This document shows, one piece after another, positions 33,002 to 41,343 of a DNA stretch of 64,000 bases (position 1 is its first letter; each line of letters begins with the position of its first letter). Position numbers and translations under genes: made by a program. The DNA lies in contig NZ_JOEE01000002.1 of NCBI RefSeq assembly GCF_000720925.1, positions 310,001-374,000 on the forward strand. Direction: 5' to 3'. The notes beneath the pieces were generated by a model, which ran no database searches, was not told the origin of the DNA, and saw nothing but the letters and a program-made list of their open reading frames with translations. The DNA comes from Phycicoccus jejuensis. GTDB lineage: Bacteria; Actinomycetota; Actinomycetes; Actinomycetales; Dermatophilaceae.

Positions 33002-34153
33002 TCAGCGCTCGTCCGGGTCCTCGACGACGTAGGCCGGCGGGTCCTCGGACGAGGTGACGACGGTGGAGGCGTACTCGCGCAGCGTGCGCTGCGGCACCCC
33101 GCCCTCCCACAGCCCCCGGACGCGACGGGACAGCTCGTAGCCGTCGGGGCCGCGCACCACCGGCACCTCGAGCCGCTCGGTCGGGGCCGGCGCGATGTCG
33201 TCCGTGGCCATCGGGATGACGTGGGAGAGCACCTGTTGGCCGGCGGTCAGCTCGCGGATCGCGATGCCGCGCACCCGGTCCGGTCGCGCCGCCGCGAAGT
33301 CGGTGTAGAGGCGCGGGTCGTGCTGGCCGTCGTCACCGATGAGGAGCCAGCGCACGTTCGGCAGCTCACGGGCCAGGCGGTGCAGCTGCGCGCGCTTGTG
33401 CTCCTGCCCGGACCGGAACCAGCCGGTGTTCGTCGGGCCCCAGTCGGTGAGCAGCATCGGACCCGCCGGGTAGCCGTTGCGCTGCAGGAAGCGGGTCAGC
33501 TGCGGCGCGGTGTTCCACGCGCCCGTCGAGAGGTAGACGACCGGCGCCTCGGGGTGCGCGGCGAGCAGCTCGCGGTACATCGTGGCCATCCCCGCCACCG
33601 GGCGCCGGGCCCCCTCGGAGCGCAGGAACGTGTTCCAGGCGGCGATCATCGGGCGCGGCAGCGAGGTCGACAGCACCGTGTCGTCGATGTCGGAGATGAT
33701 CCCGTGCGTCACCTGCGACCCGACGACGAGCACCGGCACGTCGATGGTCTCGGCCCGGGGCGAGGAGAGGAACACCTGGTGCCAGCCGGGGGTCAGGCCG
33801 TGCCCGCGGATGACGAGGTCGATGAACCCGCCCCGGTCGGTGCGCGTGCTGACCAGGCGCTCGTTGACCCGCACCGTCACCGGCTCCTCGACCGCGGGCG
33901 TGGCGAAGAAGGCCTTCCAGCCCCGGGTCTCGAGCTCGACGGCGCGCAGGCGCGCGGCGTACGTCGGCTCGGTCGGCTCGTCCTCGGGACGCCCCCGGGT
34001 GTGGATGACGCGCCCGAACACGCGCAGCTGCGACGAGCTGCCGTAGCCCGTCGAGGGAACGATCCGGGTCACCCAGCCGCGCGCCTCGAGGAACCGCGCC
34101 TTGCGGCTCGTGTAGGCATCCTCGACGAGGGCTGCCGCGTGGGGACGCGCCAT
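33002..34153 (-). CDS. App1-type phosphatase domain protein (DUF2183)
   Basis: A 383-residue protein. The HAD-like App1 catalytic domain begins at ISDIDDTV (Asp155 to Val160; the DxDxT nucleophile motif) and continues through VVYLSTGAWNTAPQLTRFL and WLLIGDDGQHDPRLY. An N-terminal beta-rich domain of about 140 residues precedes it. Yeast App1 is a phosphatidate phosphatase; bacterial substrates are not established. A TAGAGT box 6 bases before the ATG supports the start. Monocistronic. Confidence 0.88.
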   Translation of the reverse strand: MARPHAAALVEDAYTSRKARFLEARGWVTRIVPSTGYGSSSQLRVFGRVIHTRGRPEDEPTEPTYAARLRAVELETRGWKAFFATPAVEEPVTVRVNERLVSTRTDRGGFIDLVIRGHGLTPGWHQVFLSSPRAETIDVPVLVVGSQVTHGIISDIDDTVLSTSLPRPMIAAWNTFLRSEGARRPVAGMATMYRELLAAHPEAPVVYLSTGAWNTAPQLTRFLQRNGYPAGPMLLTDWGPTNTGWFRSGQEHKRAQLHRLARELPNVRWLLIGDDGQHDPRLYTDFAAARPDRVRGIAIRELTAGQQVLSHVIPMATDDIAPAPTERLEVPVVRGPDGYELSRRVRGLWEGGVPQRTLREYASTVVTSSEDPPAYVVEDPDER

Positions 34154-34159
34154 GACCCG

Positions 34160-34165
34160 ACTCTA
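34160..34165 (-). promoter_or_regulatory. leaderless -10 box of the App1-type gene
   Basis: TAGAGT on the minus strand, 6 bases before the ATG at 34153. Confidence 0.5.
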
Positions 34166-34176
34166 GGACACGCCGA

Positions 34177-34950
34177 TCAGGCGCCCGCACCACCCGGGTC
34201 GGCACTGCCGCGCAGGACACCCGCGACGACGTCCTCGGCGAGGAGCCGCACCTTGACGTTGCGGTCCTGGGAGGCCTTGCGCAGGATCTCGAACGCGTCG
34301 TGCTCGGGCACCCCCCGCATCGCCATGATGACGCCCTTCGCCTGCTCGATGACGGCGCGGCTGGCCATCGCCTGCTCGAGCTGGCCGGCGAGCTCGCGCA
34401 TCCCGTCGAGGGCGGTGACGGCGACGACCGCGTCGGCGCACCGGCTCGCGGCGACCCGGACGAGCGCGGCGTCGAACCCGTCGAAGGCGTCCGTGGCCCA
34501 GGCGTAGAGGTTGAGCGCCCCGACGCACTGGTCACCGCTGACCAGCGGGACGGCGTACAGGCTGCGCAGGCCGTCCTCGCGGGAGGCCTGCGCGAAGAGC
34601 GGCCAGCGCCCGTCGTCGGAGCAGAGGTCGACGACGAGCTGCTCCTCGCGGGTGCGGGCGGCCTCGAGGCACGGCCCCTCGTCGAGCGCGTACTGGACCG
34701 CGTCGATCTCGAGGGTCTGGACGGTCGTGTAGGCGGCGGTGTGCGGCCGGTCCTTGGACAGGATGGTCACCCCGACCTCGTCGCAGCCGTCGACGGCCCG
34801 GCGCACGGCGTGGACGACGCGCTCGAGGTAGTCCGACAGCTCGCCCATCGACTCCAGGACCCCGCTGACCTCATCGGTCAGCCGGGCCAGGAGTGCGGTC
34901 TGGTCGGTGTCCTCGTTCTCCGGCGGTGGGACGGTCAACGTGTTCGTCAT
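34177..34950 (-). CDS. GAF and ANTAR domain regulator (RNA-binding antiterminator)
   Basis: A 257-residue cytosolic regulator. A GAF sensor domain spans about 25-165 (YTTVQTLEIDAVQYALDEGP, CSDDGRWPLFAQASREDGL). The ANTAR helical domain is about 180-240, with ASRAVIEQAKGVIMAMRG and HDAFEILRKASQDRNVKV. ANTAR proteins bind paired hairpins in nascent RNA and prevent termination. No such target was recognised nearby. The ATG has purine-rich sequence (GAGGATTCCCC) upstream. Confidence 0.92.
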   Translation of the reverse strand: MTNTLTVPPPENEDTDQTALLARLTDEVSGVLESMGELSDYLERVVHAVRRAVDGCDEVGVTILSKDRPHTAAYTTVQTLEIDAVQYALDEGPCLEAARTREEQLVVDLCSDDGRWPLFAQASREDGLRSLYAVPLVSGDQCVGALNLYAWATDAFDGFDAALVRVAASRCADAVVAVTALDGMRELAGQLEQAMASRAVIEQAKGVIMAMRGVPEHDAFEILRKASQDRNVKVRLLAEDVVAGVLRGSADPGGAGA

Positions 34951-35043
34951 CAGGGGAATCCTCCGAGGTCACCCGGTCTGCTCGACGTGCAGGATACCGA
35001 GCGGCGGCACGTCGGGGGCGCCGCGAGTGCCACGATGGGACGC

Positions 35044-35811
35044 ATGCCGCGCCGGTACCGGAAGACCTCGACCACGGCGCCCGCGGGCTACTTCGCCTGG
35101 GAGGCCGCCGGGCTGCGCTGGCTCGCGGCCGCGCGCGGCGCCGCCGTCGCCGAGGTCCTCGACGACGGGCCGCACCACCTCGAGCTGCCGCTGCTCGACG
35201 CCGCTCCGGCGACGCCGACGGCCGCCGAGGAGCTGGGCCGCGGGCTCGCGACGCTGCACGCGGCCGGCGCCCCGGCCTGGGGCTGCGCGCCGGAGGGCTG
35301 GGAGGGCGACGGCTGGCTCGGCCCGCTGAGCGAGCCCCTGCCGCTGGTGCTCGGCCGGTGGGACACCTGGGGTGCCTTCCACGCGCAGGCCCGCGTGCTG
35401 CCCCTGGCCCGGCTGGGCCGCGAGCGCGGGACCTTCGACGACGACGCCGTGGCACTCCTCGAGCGGCTGGCCGAGCGCCTGGCGTCCGGCGCCCTCGACA
35501 CCCCGGACGAGCCCGCGCGCATCCACGGCGACCTCTGGTCGGGCAACGTCGTGTGGACCCGCGACGGAGCGGTCCTCATCGACCCGGCCGCGCACGGTGG
35601 CCACCGCGAGGGCGACCTCGCGATGCTCGCGCTCTTCGGCGCCCCCGGCCTCGAGCGCCTCCTCGCGGCGTACGACGAGGCGGCCCCGCTCGCCGACGGC
35701 TGGCGGGAGCGGGTGCTGCTGCACCAGGTCCACCCGCTGCTGCTCCACGCGGTGCTCTTCGGCGGCGGCTACGTCCGGCAGGCGCTCGACGCCGCGCGCC
35801 GCTACGCCTGA
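35044..35811 (+). CDS. fructosamine kinase family protein
   Basis: A 255-residue kinase of the fructosamine/aminoglycoside phosphotransferase fold. The catalytic loop IHGDLWSGNVVW (about 160-171) and the metal-binding segment VLIDPAAHGGHREGD are intact. APAGYFAWEAAGLRWLAAA is the typical N-terminus. It probably phosphorylates protein-bound or free ketoamines so that they break down, that is, deglycation. ATG at 35044 is preferred; an in-frame ATG lies 9 bases upstream. Confidence 0.88.
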   Translation: MPRRYRKTSTTAPAGYFAWEAAGLRWLAAARGAAVAEVLDDGPHHLELPLLDAAPATPTAAEELGRGLATLHAAGAPAWGCAPEGWEGDGWLGPLSEPLPLVLGRWDTWGAFHAQARVLPLARLGRERGTFDDDAVALLERLAERLASGALDTPDEPARIHGDLWSGNVVWTRDGAVLIDPAAHGGHREGDLAMLALFGAPGLERLLAAYDEAAPLADGWRERVLLHQVHPLLLHAVLFGGGYVRQALDAARRYA

Positions 35812-35889
35812 CCGCAGCCCGCGCCCGGACGGGGAACGACACCTTCGACGGTTCCTGCACGACACAGCGGGCACGGACATACTGACCCG

Positions 35890-36588
35890 ATGAGCGAGCG
35901 CGTCGACGTCACCCTCCCCGACGGCACGATGCCGGCCCACCGCTGGCTCCCCGAGAGCGGCACCGGCCCCGGCGTCCTGCTGCTCCAGGAGATCTTCGGC
36001 ATCAGCCCCTACATCCGCCGGCGCGCCGAGGACCTCGCCGCCCTCGGGTACGTCGTGCTGGCCCCCGAGGTCTTCTGGCGGCTCGGGGTCTCCGACGTGC
36101 CGAACGGGCCCTCGATGCTCGAGGAGGCGATGGGGCTGCTCGGCCGGCTCGACTGGGACGCCGCCGTCGCCGACTCGACCCAGGCGCTGCGGGCCCTGCG
36201 CGACGACGAGACCGTGACCGGCGGCGCCGGCGTGGTCGGCTTCTGCTTCGGCGGCGGGCTCGGCTACGCCGTCGTCGCCGGCGAGCCGGCCGATGCGCTC
36301 GTCTCGTTCTACGGCTCGGCGCTGCCGCAGCTCGTCGACGCCGTGCCGTCGGTGTCGACGCCCTCGCTCCACGTCTTCGGCGAGTCCGACGCCTACCTGC
36401 CGATGGACGTCGTCGAGCGCGTCACCGAGCGGGTGACCGGCGGGGACGCCCCGGCCGAGGTCGTCACCTACCCCGGCGCCGACCACGCCTTCGACAACGA
36501 CGACTTCGTCAACCACGACGCCGACGCGTCGGCCGCCGCCTGGGCGCGGACCGTGGAGTTCCTCGCCCGCACGCTGCCCACCGGCTGA
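35890..36588 (+). CDS. dienelactone hydrolase family protein
   Basis: A 232-residue alpha/beta hydrolase of the classic DLH type. The oxyanion segment LLLQEIFGISPYIRR (the ENxG-like EIFG) is followed by the nucleophile elbow GFCFGGG with Cys as nucleophile, an acid in FGESDAYLP and the His in GADHAFDND. The reference enzyme hydrolyses dienelactone in chlorocatechol breakdown; many family members act on other esters and no catabolic partners are adjacent. CATACT sits 6 bases before the ATG. Confidence 0.9.
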   Translation: MSERVDVTLPDGTMPAHRWLPESGTGPGVLLLQEIFGISPYIRRRAEDLAALGYVVLAPEVFWRLGVSDVPNGPSMLEEAMGLLGRLDWDAAVADSTQALRALRDDETVTGGAGVVGFCFGGGLGYAVVAGEPADALVSFYGSALPQLVDAVPSVSTPSLHVFGESDAYLPMDVVERVTERVTGGDAPAEVVTYPGADHAFDNDDFVNHDADASAAAWARTVEFLARTLPTG

Positions 36589-36622
36589 CCCGACCGGCCG
36601 GCAGCCGCCGGGGGGATGCGGG

Positions 36623-36904
36623 TCAGGCGCAGGCGCAGGGCATCGCGTGGCACTTCGGGCAGCCGTCGGCGTAGCGCGCCAGCGCCGCGTCGAGGTCGAC
36701 CCCCGTCTGGTTCGCGAGCGACGCCACCCACGCGACGACGTCGGCGAACTCGTGCTCGCGCTGCGCGGCCGTCCCCTTGCGGACCGCCTGTGCGAGCTCC
36801 CCCACCTCCTCCGCGAGCCAGGCGACGGTGCTCGGTACCCCGCGCTCGCGGTCGCGCTCACCGTAGGTCTGCTCGATGACGCGCTGGAGGTGGCCGAGGT
36901 CCAT
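36623..36904 (-). CDS. MazG-like nucleotide pyrophosphohydrolase with a cysteine-rich tail
   Basis: A 93-residue all-helical NTP pyrophosphatase of the MazG-like group. Metal ligands are the Glu residues of WLAEEVGELAQAV and the EFADVVAWV helix (E-x2-E ... E-x2-D). The last 14 residues (GCPKCHAMPCACA) hold four cysteines and one His, probably a metal site not needed for the fold. It may clear non-canonical nucleotides. A TAGGCT box 7 bases before the ATG supports this start; the frame is open upstream but does not look like this family there. Confidence 0.87.
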   Translation of the reverse strand: MDLGHLQRVIEQTYGERDRERGVPSTVAWLAEEVGELAQAVRKGTAAQREHEFADVVAWVASLANQTGVDLDAALARYADGCPKCHAMPCACA

Positions 36905-36911
36905 GCCCGGC

Positions 36912-36917
36912 AGCCTA
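36912..36917 (-). promoter_or_regulatory. leaderless -10 box of the MazG-like gene
   Basis: TAGGCT on the minus strand, 7 bases before the ATG at 36904. Confidence 0.5.
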
Positions 36918-36933
36918 CGAGGCGGCCCGACCC

Positions 36934-37599
36934 TCAGTTGAGGGACGCCTCGCCGAGGTCGGTCGGCGTCGGGACGGCGCGGAAGCGCTGGACGATGGCC
37001 GTCTCGCGCGTCAGCAGGCCCAGCACGAGCCGCAGGCGGGTCACCGCGTCGGCGGAGTCGAGGACCCGCTGGCGGTCGCCCGGCTCGAGCACCATCCGCT
37101 CGACGATGCGGTAGGCGAGGTCGACCGGCCGCCCCTCGACCGGGTCCGCCGTGGCCCCGAGCGCCTCGAGGTAGGCCGCGTGCGCGGCGAGCACCCGGGC
37201 GGCGAGCGCCCGCAGGTCGGGGTCCGTCGCGGCCGCCGGCTCGAGCAGCCACGAGACACGACCGGTGAGGAACGAGGTGCCCGCGCCCTCGTCGATGGCG
37301 TCGAGCCGGAAGCGTCGCCCACCACGCGCCACGAGGTGCACGACCGCACCGGCCGAGCCCTGCGCGATGGCCATCGCGTCGACGACCGCCTCGCAGCCGA
37401 TCTCGTGCAGGTCGGTGGCCGCGCCCTCGCCGACCTCGTGCCCCTGCCGGATCCGGACGATGCCGAAGCGCCGCTCGCCCTCGGGCTCGTCGGCCAGCCG
37501 CTGGGCGAGGTCGAGGTAGCGCGGCTCGAAGAGCTGCAGCGGCATCCGGCCGCCGGGCAGGAGGACCCCGCCCAGGGGGAAGATCGGGAGCGGCTCCAT
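36934..37599 (-). CDS. LON substrate-binding domain protein
   Basis: A 221-residue stand-alone LON N-terminal (PUA-like) domain: LPIFPLGGVLLPGGRMPLQLFEPRY is the family opening, followed by a helical bundle. There is no AAA or protease domain, so this is not Lon itself. Such proteins are common in actinobacteria with unknown function. ATG 37599 is supported by TACAGT 6 bases upstream. The MazG-like gene lies 29 bp downstream on the same strand with its own -10 box. Confidence 0.9.
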   Translation of the reverse strand: MEPLPIFPLGGVLLPGGRMPLQLFEPRYLDLAQRLADEPEGERRFGIVRIRQGHEVGEGAATDLHEIGCEAVVDAMAIAQGSAGAVVHLVARGGRRFRLDAIDEGAGTSFLTGRVSWLLEPAAATDPDLRALAARVLAAHAAYLEALGATADPVEGRPVDLAYRIVERMVLEPGDRQRVLDSADAVTRLRLVLGLLTRETAIVQRFRAVPTPTDLGEASLN

Positions 37600-37605
37600 G
37601 CCCCA

Positions 37606-37611
37606 ACTGTA
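37606..37611 (-). promoter_or_regulatory. leaderless -10 box of the LON-domain gene
   Basis: TACAGT on the minus strand, 6 bases before the ATG at 37599. Confidence 0.5.
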
Positions 37612-37686
37612 GGCACGCGACGACCTGCGCACGCGATGCATCCGCACCCCTTCGGGCGACGGGTCGAAGCGCCGACCGGCGGCTCG

Positions 37687-38610
37687 TCAGACGAGGAGGC
37701 CCAGGGCGCGCGCGGGAGTGCTCGTCGCGGCGGTGAGCACGTCGTCCTCGGGCAGCCCGACCACCTCGAGGCACCAGCGGACGCACCCGGCGAGGGTCGA
37801 GGTGCTGCCGGCGATGGAGCCGGTGTCGGTCGTGCGCGCCGTCCCCCCGGTGACCTCGACCTCGAGGCCGCCGAGCCGGTACCGGCCGTCGCCGAGGCCC
37901 GTCGCGGCCATGGCGTCGGAGACGAGGGCGATGCTCTGGGGCCCGACCGTCTCGAAGACCATCCGGACGACCTCGGGGGCCACGTGCACGCCGTCGGCGA
38001 TGAGCTCGACGACGGCGTCGCTCCGGGCCGCGGCGGCGAGGGCGGCGGCGACCGGTCCGCCGGCCCGGTGGTGCATCGGCGCCATCCCGTTGAAGAGGTG
38101 GGTGACGAGCGCCGGGGCGCCCTGGAGGTCGGCGACGGCGGCAAGGGTGCGCGCGGTCAGGGCGGCGTCGGCCTCGGTGTGCCCGACGGCCGGGCGGACC
38201 CCGTGCTCGACGAGGGCGCGCACCAGCCGGTCGGCGCCGGGCAGCTCGGGGGCGACCGTCATCTGCCGCAGGGCGTCCGGTGCCCCGGTGAGCGCAGCGG
38301 CCTCCGCGAGCCGCTCGACGAGCGCGGGCTCGGGGTCGGCCAGCGCGGCGGGGTCGTGGGCGCCGCGACGGCCGTGCGCGAGGAAGGGCCCCTCGAGGTG
38401 GATGCCCGCCAGCGTGCCGTCCGCGACGAGCGGACCGAGCGTCGCGACCCGCGCCACGAGATCGTCGAACGGTGCCGAGACGAGGCTCGCGACGAGGTGC
38501 TCGACCCCGTCGGCGCGGTGGTGGGCGGCCGCGGCCCGGGAGCCGTCGGTCGCGAGGCCGAGCTCGGCGCCCGCGGCGCCGTGGCAGTGGATGTCGACGA
38601 GGCCGGTCAC
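37687..38610 (-). CDS. nagA: N-acetylglucosamine/galactosamine-6-phosphate deacetylase, short form
   Basis: A 307-residue amidohydrolase of the NagA group. Ligands are in place: DIHCHG (HxH), GIHLEGPFL (Glu), VGHTEAD (His), THLFNGMAPMHHR (His) and LVSDAMAATG (catalytic Asp). It is about 70 residues shorter than usual because the N-terminal beta-sandwich strands before the first HxH are absent; TAGCGT 7 bases before the GTG argues that this is the real start, not a truncation artefact. It should remove acetate from GlcNAc-6P or GalNAc-6P. The nearby ROK kinase and importer suggest a shared pathway. Confidence 0.85.
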   Translation of the reverse strand: MTGLVDIHCHGAAGAELGLATDGSRAAAAHHRADGVEHLVASLVSAPFDDLVARVATLGPLVADGTLAGIHLEGPFLAHGRRGAHDPAALADPEPALVERLAEAAALTGAPDALRQMTVAPELPGADRLVRALVEHGVRPAVGHTEADAALTARTLAAVADLQGAPALVTHLFNGMAPMHHRAGGPVAAALAAAARSDAVVELIADGVHVAPEVVRMVFETVGPQSIALVSDAMAATGLGDGRYRLGGLEVEVTGGTARTTDTGSIAGSTSTLAGCVRWCLEVVGLPEDDVLTAATSTPARALGLLV

Positions 38611-38617
38611 CTCCCCG

Positions 38618-38698
38618 ACGCTACCGGCCGCCCGGACTGTCCCACCGGGGCTCCCGGCCGGGCCCTCCCACCGGGGGCACAGGTGCGGCCGTTACGGT
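38618..38698. promoter_or_regulatory. divergent leaderless -10 boxes, nagA and M50 genes
   Basis: Minus strand TAGCGT (38618-38623), 7 bases before the nagA GTG. Plus strand TACGGT (38693-38698), 8 bases before the GTG at 38707 of the M50 gene. Confidence 0.45.
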
Positions 38699-38700
38699 CC

Positions 38701-39414
38701 GTGACCGTGGACGTCGAGCAGGTGTGGCAGCGGGTGCAGCCGGTGGGGGAGGTCGCCCTCTCCGGCCGGCCGCTCCTCGTCGTGCTCGTCGCGGCGCTGG
38801 TCGCCGTCGGGGTGGGGCCGGTCTGGTCCGTGCTGCGGCTCGGCGTGACGCTCGTCCACGAGCTCGGGCACGCCGTCGTCGGGATGCTGTGCGGCCGCCG
38901 GTTCACCGGGTTCGTCCTGCGGGGGGACATGTCGGGGCACGCGGTGACGGTCGGGCCGGCGCGCGGCCCCGGTCGGGTCGCGACGACGTGGGCCGGCTAC
39001 CCGGCGCCCGCCGTGGTCGGTGCCGCGCTGGCCTGGCTGGCCGTGCGCGGCTGGGCCGCACCGGTGCTCGCGGCCGTCCTCGTCGTCCTGCTCGTCGCGC
39101 TCGTCCGGTCGCGGTCGGCGCTGACGGTGCTCGTCGTCCTCGTCGTCGGGGCGCTCACCGCGTGGCTGTGGTGGTCGGGCGCGGTCCGGGTGCAGGCACA
39201 GGTGCTCGTCGGGGTGGGGCTCGTCCTCGTCGTCGGCGCGTGGCGCCACCTCGCGGCCGTGGCCGGAGCGCGCGACCCCGGAACGAGCGACCCCGCCGTC
39301 CTCGCGCAGCTGACCCGCGTGCCGCGCGTGCTCTGGCTCGCCACCTTCGTGCTCGTCCTCGGGGCGTCGACCTGGGTGCTCGCCGGCACCGTCGTCCCCG
39401 CCCTCCGCACCTGA
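38701..39414 (+). CDS. M50-type membrane metallopeptidase-like protein
   Basis: A 237-residue membrane protein with five or six hydrophobic segments and the zinc motif VHELGHAVV (His53, Glu54, His57) inside a helix, as in M50 B-like proteins common in actinobacteria. The GDMSGHAVTVGPARGPGR loop and a late Asp-containing segment could supply further ligands. The substrate is unknown. GTG 38701 is given; GTG 38707 is favoured if transcription is leaderless. It lies between the amino-sugar genes but on the opposite strand. Confidence 0.82.
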   Translation: MTVDVEQVWQRVQPVGEVALSGRPLLVVLVAALVAVGVGPVWSVLRLGVTLVHELGHAVVGMLCGRRFTGFVLRGDMSGHAVTVGPARGPGRVATTWAGYPAPAVVGAALAWLAVRGWAAPVLAAVLVVLLVALVRSRSALTVLVVLVVGALTAWLWWSGAVRVQAQVLVGVGLVLVVGAWRHLAAVAGARDPGTSDPAVLAQLTRVPRVLWLATFVLVLGASTWVLAGTVVPALRT

Positions 39415-39461
39415 CGGCGGCACGCACCGTCCGACCCGCGCCGCGCCGCGGCCACCATCCA

Positions 39462-39538
39462 CCCGACTTCTTGCGAGTTCCGCCGCCGACACGCCGTGCG
39501 GACGGCGTGTCGAGCGGCTCAACTCGCAAGAAGTCGGG
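39462..39538. terminator. nested palindrome between convergent genes
   Basis: Outer perfect 18-base arms (39462-39479, 39521-39538) enclose an inner perfect 11-base hairpin (39487-39497, 39502-39512). Separates the M50 gene from the importer operon. Confidence 0.75.
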
Positions 39539-39551
39539 AATGGGTGGAGGG

Positions 39552-40376
39552 CTACTTGACGGAGCCGGCGGTCAGGCCGCCGACGAGGTGCTTCTCGATG
39601 ACCGCGAAGAGGATGACGACCGGCACGACCGCGATGACCGACGCCGCGAACAGCTGGTCCCAGTTCTGCTCGTAGCCGGTGACGTAGGACCGGAAGCCGA
39701 CGGTCAGCGGCTTCTTGTCGTCGTCGATCATCAGCGTCAGCGCGACGACGTACTCGTTCCACGCCGCGATGAACGTGAAGATCGTCGCGGTGACGAGCCC
39801 GGGCAGCGTCAGCGGCAGCATGATGCGCCGGAGCATCCCGACCCGGCCGACGCCGTCCAGCGCGGCCGCCTCCTCGACCTCGACCGGGATCGAGGAGAAG
39901 AACCCGTGGAGGATCCAGATCGCGAAGGCCAGGTTGAACGCCGCGTTCGTGATGATCAGCGCGCCGTAGGTGTTGATCATGTTCAGCTCGAAGAACTGCC
40001 GGTAGAGGCCGACGACGAGCGAGGTGGGCGCGAACATCTGCGTCACGAGGACGACGAGCAGGAAGACCCCGCGGCCCGGGAAACGGTGCCGCGCCGTCAT
40101 GTACGCCGCCGGGACGGCCACGAGCACGACGACGGCGGTCGCCCCGACCGACACGATGAGCGACGTGAGCAGCCAGTGCGGGAACCGGCCGTCGCCGATG
40201 ACGGTGGCGTAGGTGTCCCACTGCCACACCCGCGGGAGGAACGACGGCGGGGTCGTCTTGACGTCGGTGCTCGTGCGGAGGCTGTCGAGCACCATGACGA
40301 CGTACGGCGCGAGGAAGACGAGCGCGACGACGGCCGCGGTGAACGCGACGAGCCGGGGGCGGCGGGTCGTCGTCAT
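39552..40376 (-). CDS. sugar ABC transporter permease (MalG type)
   Basis: A 274-residue permease with six helices. The EAA loop is VEEAAALDGVGRVGMLRRIML (about residues 165-185), and a FIAAWNEYVVALTLM helix is typical of MalG partners. Third gene of the second importer operon; its ATG overlaps the stop of the MalF-type gene by 4 bp. As in the first locus, no ATPase is encoded with it. Confidence 0.93.
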   Translation of the reverse strand: MTTTRRPRLVAFTAAVVALVFLAPYVVMVLDSLRTSTDVKTTPPSFLPRVWQWDTYATVIGDGRFPHWLLTSLIVSVGATAVVVLVAVPAAYMTARHRFPGRGVFLLVVLVTQMFAPTSLVVGLYRQFFELNMINTYGALIITNAAFNLAFAIWILHGFFSSIPVEVEEAAALDGVGRVGMLRRIMLPLTLPGLVTATIFTFIAAWNEYVVALTLMIDDDKKPLTVGFRSYVTGYEQNWDQLFAASVIAVVPVVILFAVIEKHLVGGLTAGSVK

Positions 40377-41338
40377 CGGGTCTCCTCCCGCCAGTTGACG
40401 ACCTTGAGGTAGACGAGGACGACGAGCAGGATGATCGCCACGTTGAGCACGCCGGTCGCGGCCGACATCCCCACGTCCTTCTCCTGGCTCTTGAACGCGA
40501 GCTTGTACATGAACGTGATGAGGGTGTCGTGCGTGAAGCCCGGGTTGCGGTCGTTGAGCGTGTAGATGATCGGGAAGCTGTTGAACACGTAGATCGTGTT
40601 GAGCACCGTCGCGATGAGCATCGCCGGTCGGAGCAGCGGGAAGGTGATCTGCCGCCAGCGCTGCCACGGCGAGGCGCCGTCGACCTCGGCGGCCTCCATG
40701 ACGTCGGTCGGGATGGCGGCCAGGCCCGCGATGAAGACGAAGATCGTGAAGGGCAGCGAGACGAAGACGCCGACGACGATCATCGAGGCCATCGTGAAGC
40801 GGTCGTCGCCGAGGAAGCTGATCGGCTCGTCGATGAGGTGCAGCCCGGTCAGCACGTGGTTGATGAGCCCGTAGTTGCTGTCGTAGAGCAGGACGAACAG
40901 CTGGCTCGTGATGACGAGCGAGGCCGCCCACGGCACGATGACCGCCCAGCGCACGAAGCGCCGGCCGGGGAAGTCCTTGACGAGCAGCTGGGCGAGCGCC
41001 AGCGAGAGGACGATCGTGATGGCGACGACGGCGACGACCCAGACCACGGTGTTCTTGAGGACGACCGGCAGGTCCGGGTAGGCCAGCACCTTGCTGTAGT
41101 TGTCCCAGCCGGCCGAGCCCTGGTAGAGCCCGGTGATCGAGTACTCCGAGCGCGAGGCGCGGAAGAGCATGACGGCCGGGTAGAACACCACACCGACGAT
41201 GAGCGCGATGGCGGGCGCCAGCCAGAGCAGCGCGACCGGCGCGCTGACCCGACCGACCCCGGCGGTCCGGCGTCGAGCGCGCGGACCGCCGGGGGTGGTG
41301 CGGGCCGACGGCGCCTGGACGTCGTCGGTCGTCGTCAC
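40373..41338 (-). CDS. sugar ABC transporter permease (MalF type)
   Basis: A 321-residue permease. An Arg/Pro-rich cytosolic N-terminus of about 35 residues is followed by six helices starting VALLWLAPAIALIVGVVFYP. The EAA loop is MEAAEVDGASPWQRWRQITF. GTG start five bases after the stop of the binding-protein gene. It pairs with the MalG-type protein downstream to form the translocation path. Confidence 0.93.
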   Translation of the reverse strand: MTTTDDVQAPSARTTPGGPRARRRTAGVGRVSAPVALLWLAPAIALIVGVVFYPAVMLFRASRSEYSITGLYQGSAGWDNYSKVLAYPDLPVVLKNTVVWVVAVVAITIVLSLALAQLLVKDFPGRRFVRWAVIVPWAASLVITSQLFVLLYDSNYGLINHVLTGLHLIDEPISFLGDDRFTMASMIVVGVFVSLPFTIFVFIAGLAAIPTDVMEAAEVDGASPWQRWRQITFPLLRPAMLIATVLNTIYVFNSFPIIYTLNDRNPGFTHDTLITFMYKLAFKSQEKDVGMSAATGVLNVAIILLVVLVYLKVVNWREETR

Positions 41339-41343
41339 GTCGG

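Noticed and set aside
37600-37786. Upstream extensions of the LON-domain and MazG-like genes
   Set aside because: The open frames continue upstream but lack family similarity, and good -10 boxes lie directly before the shorter starts.
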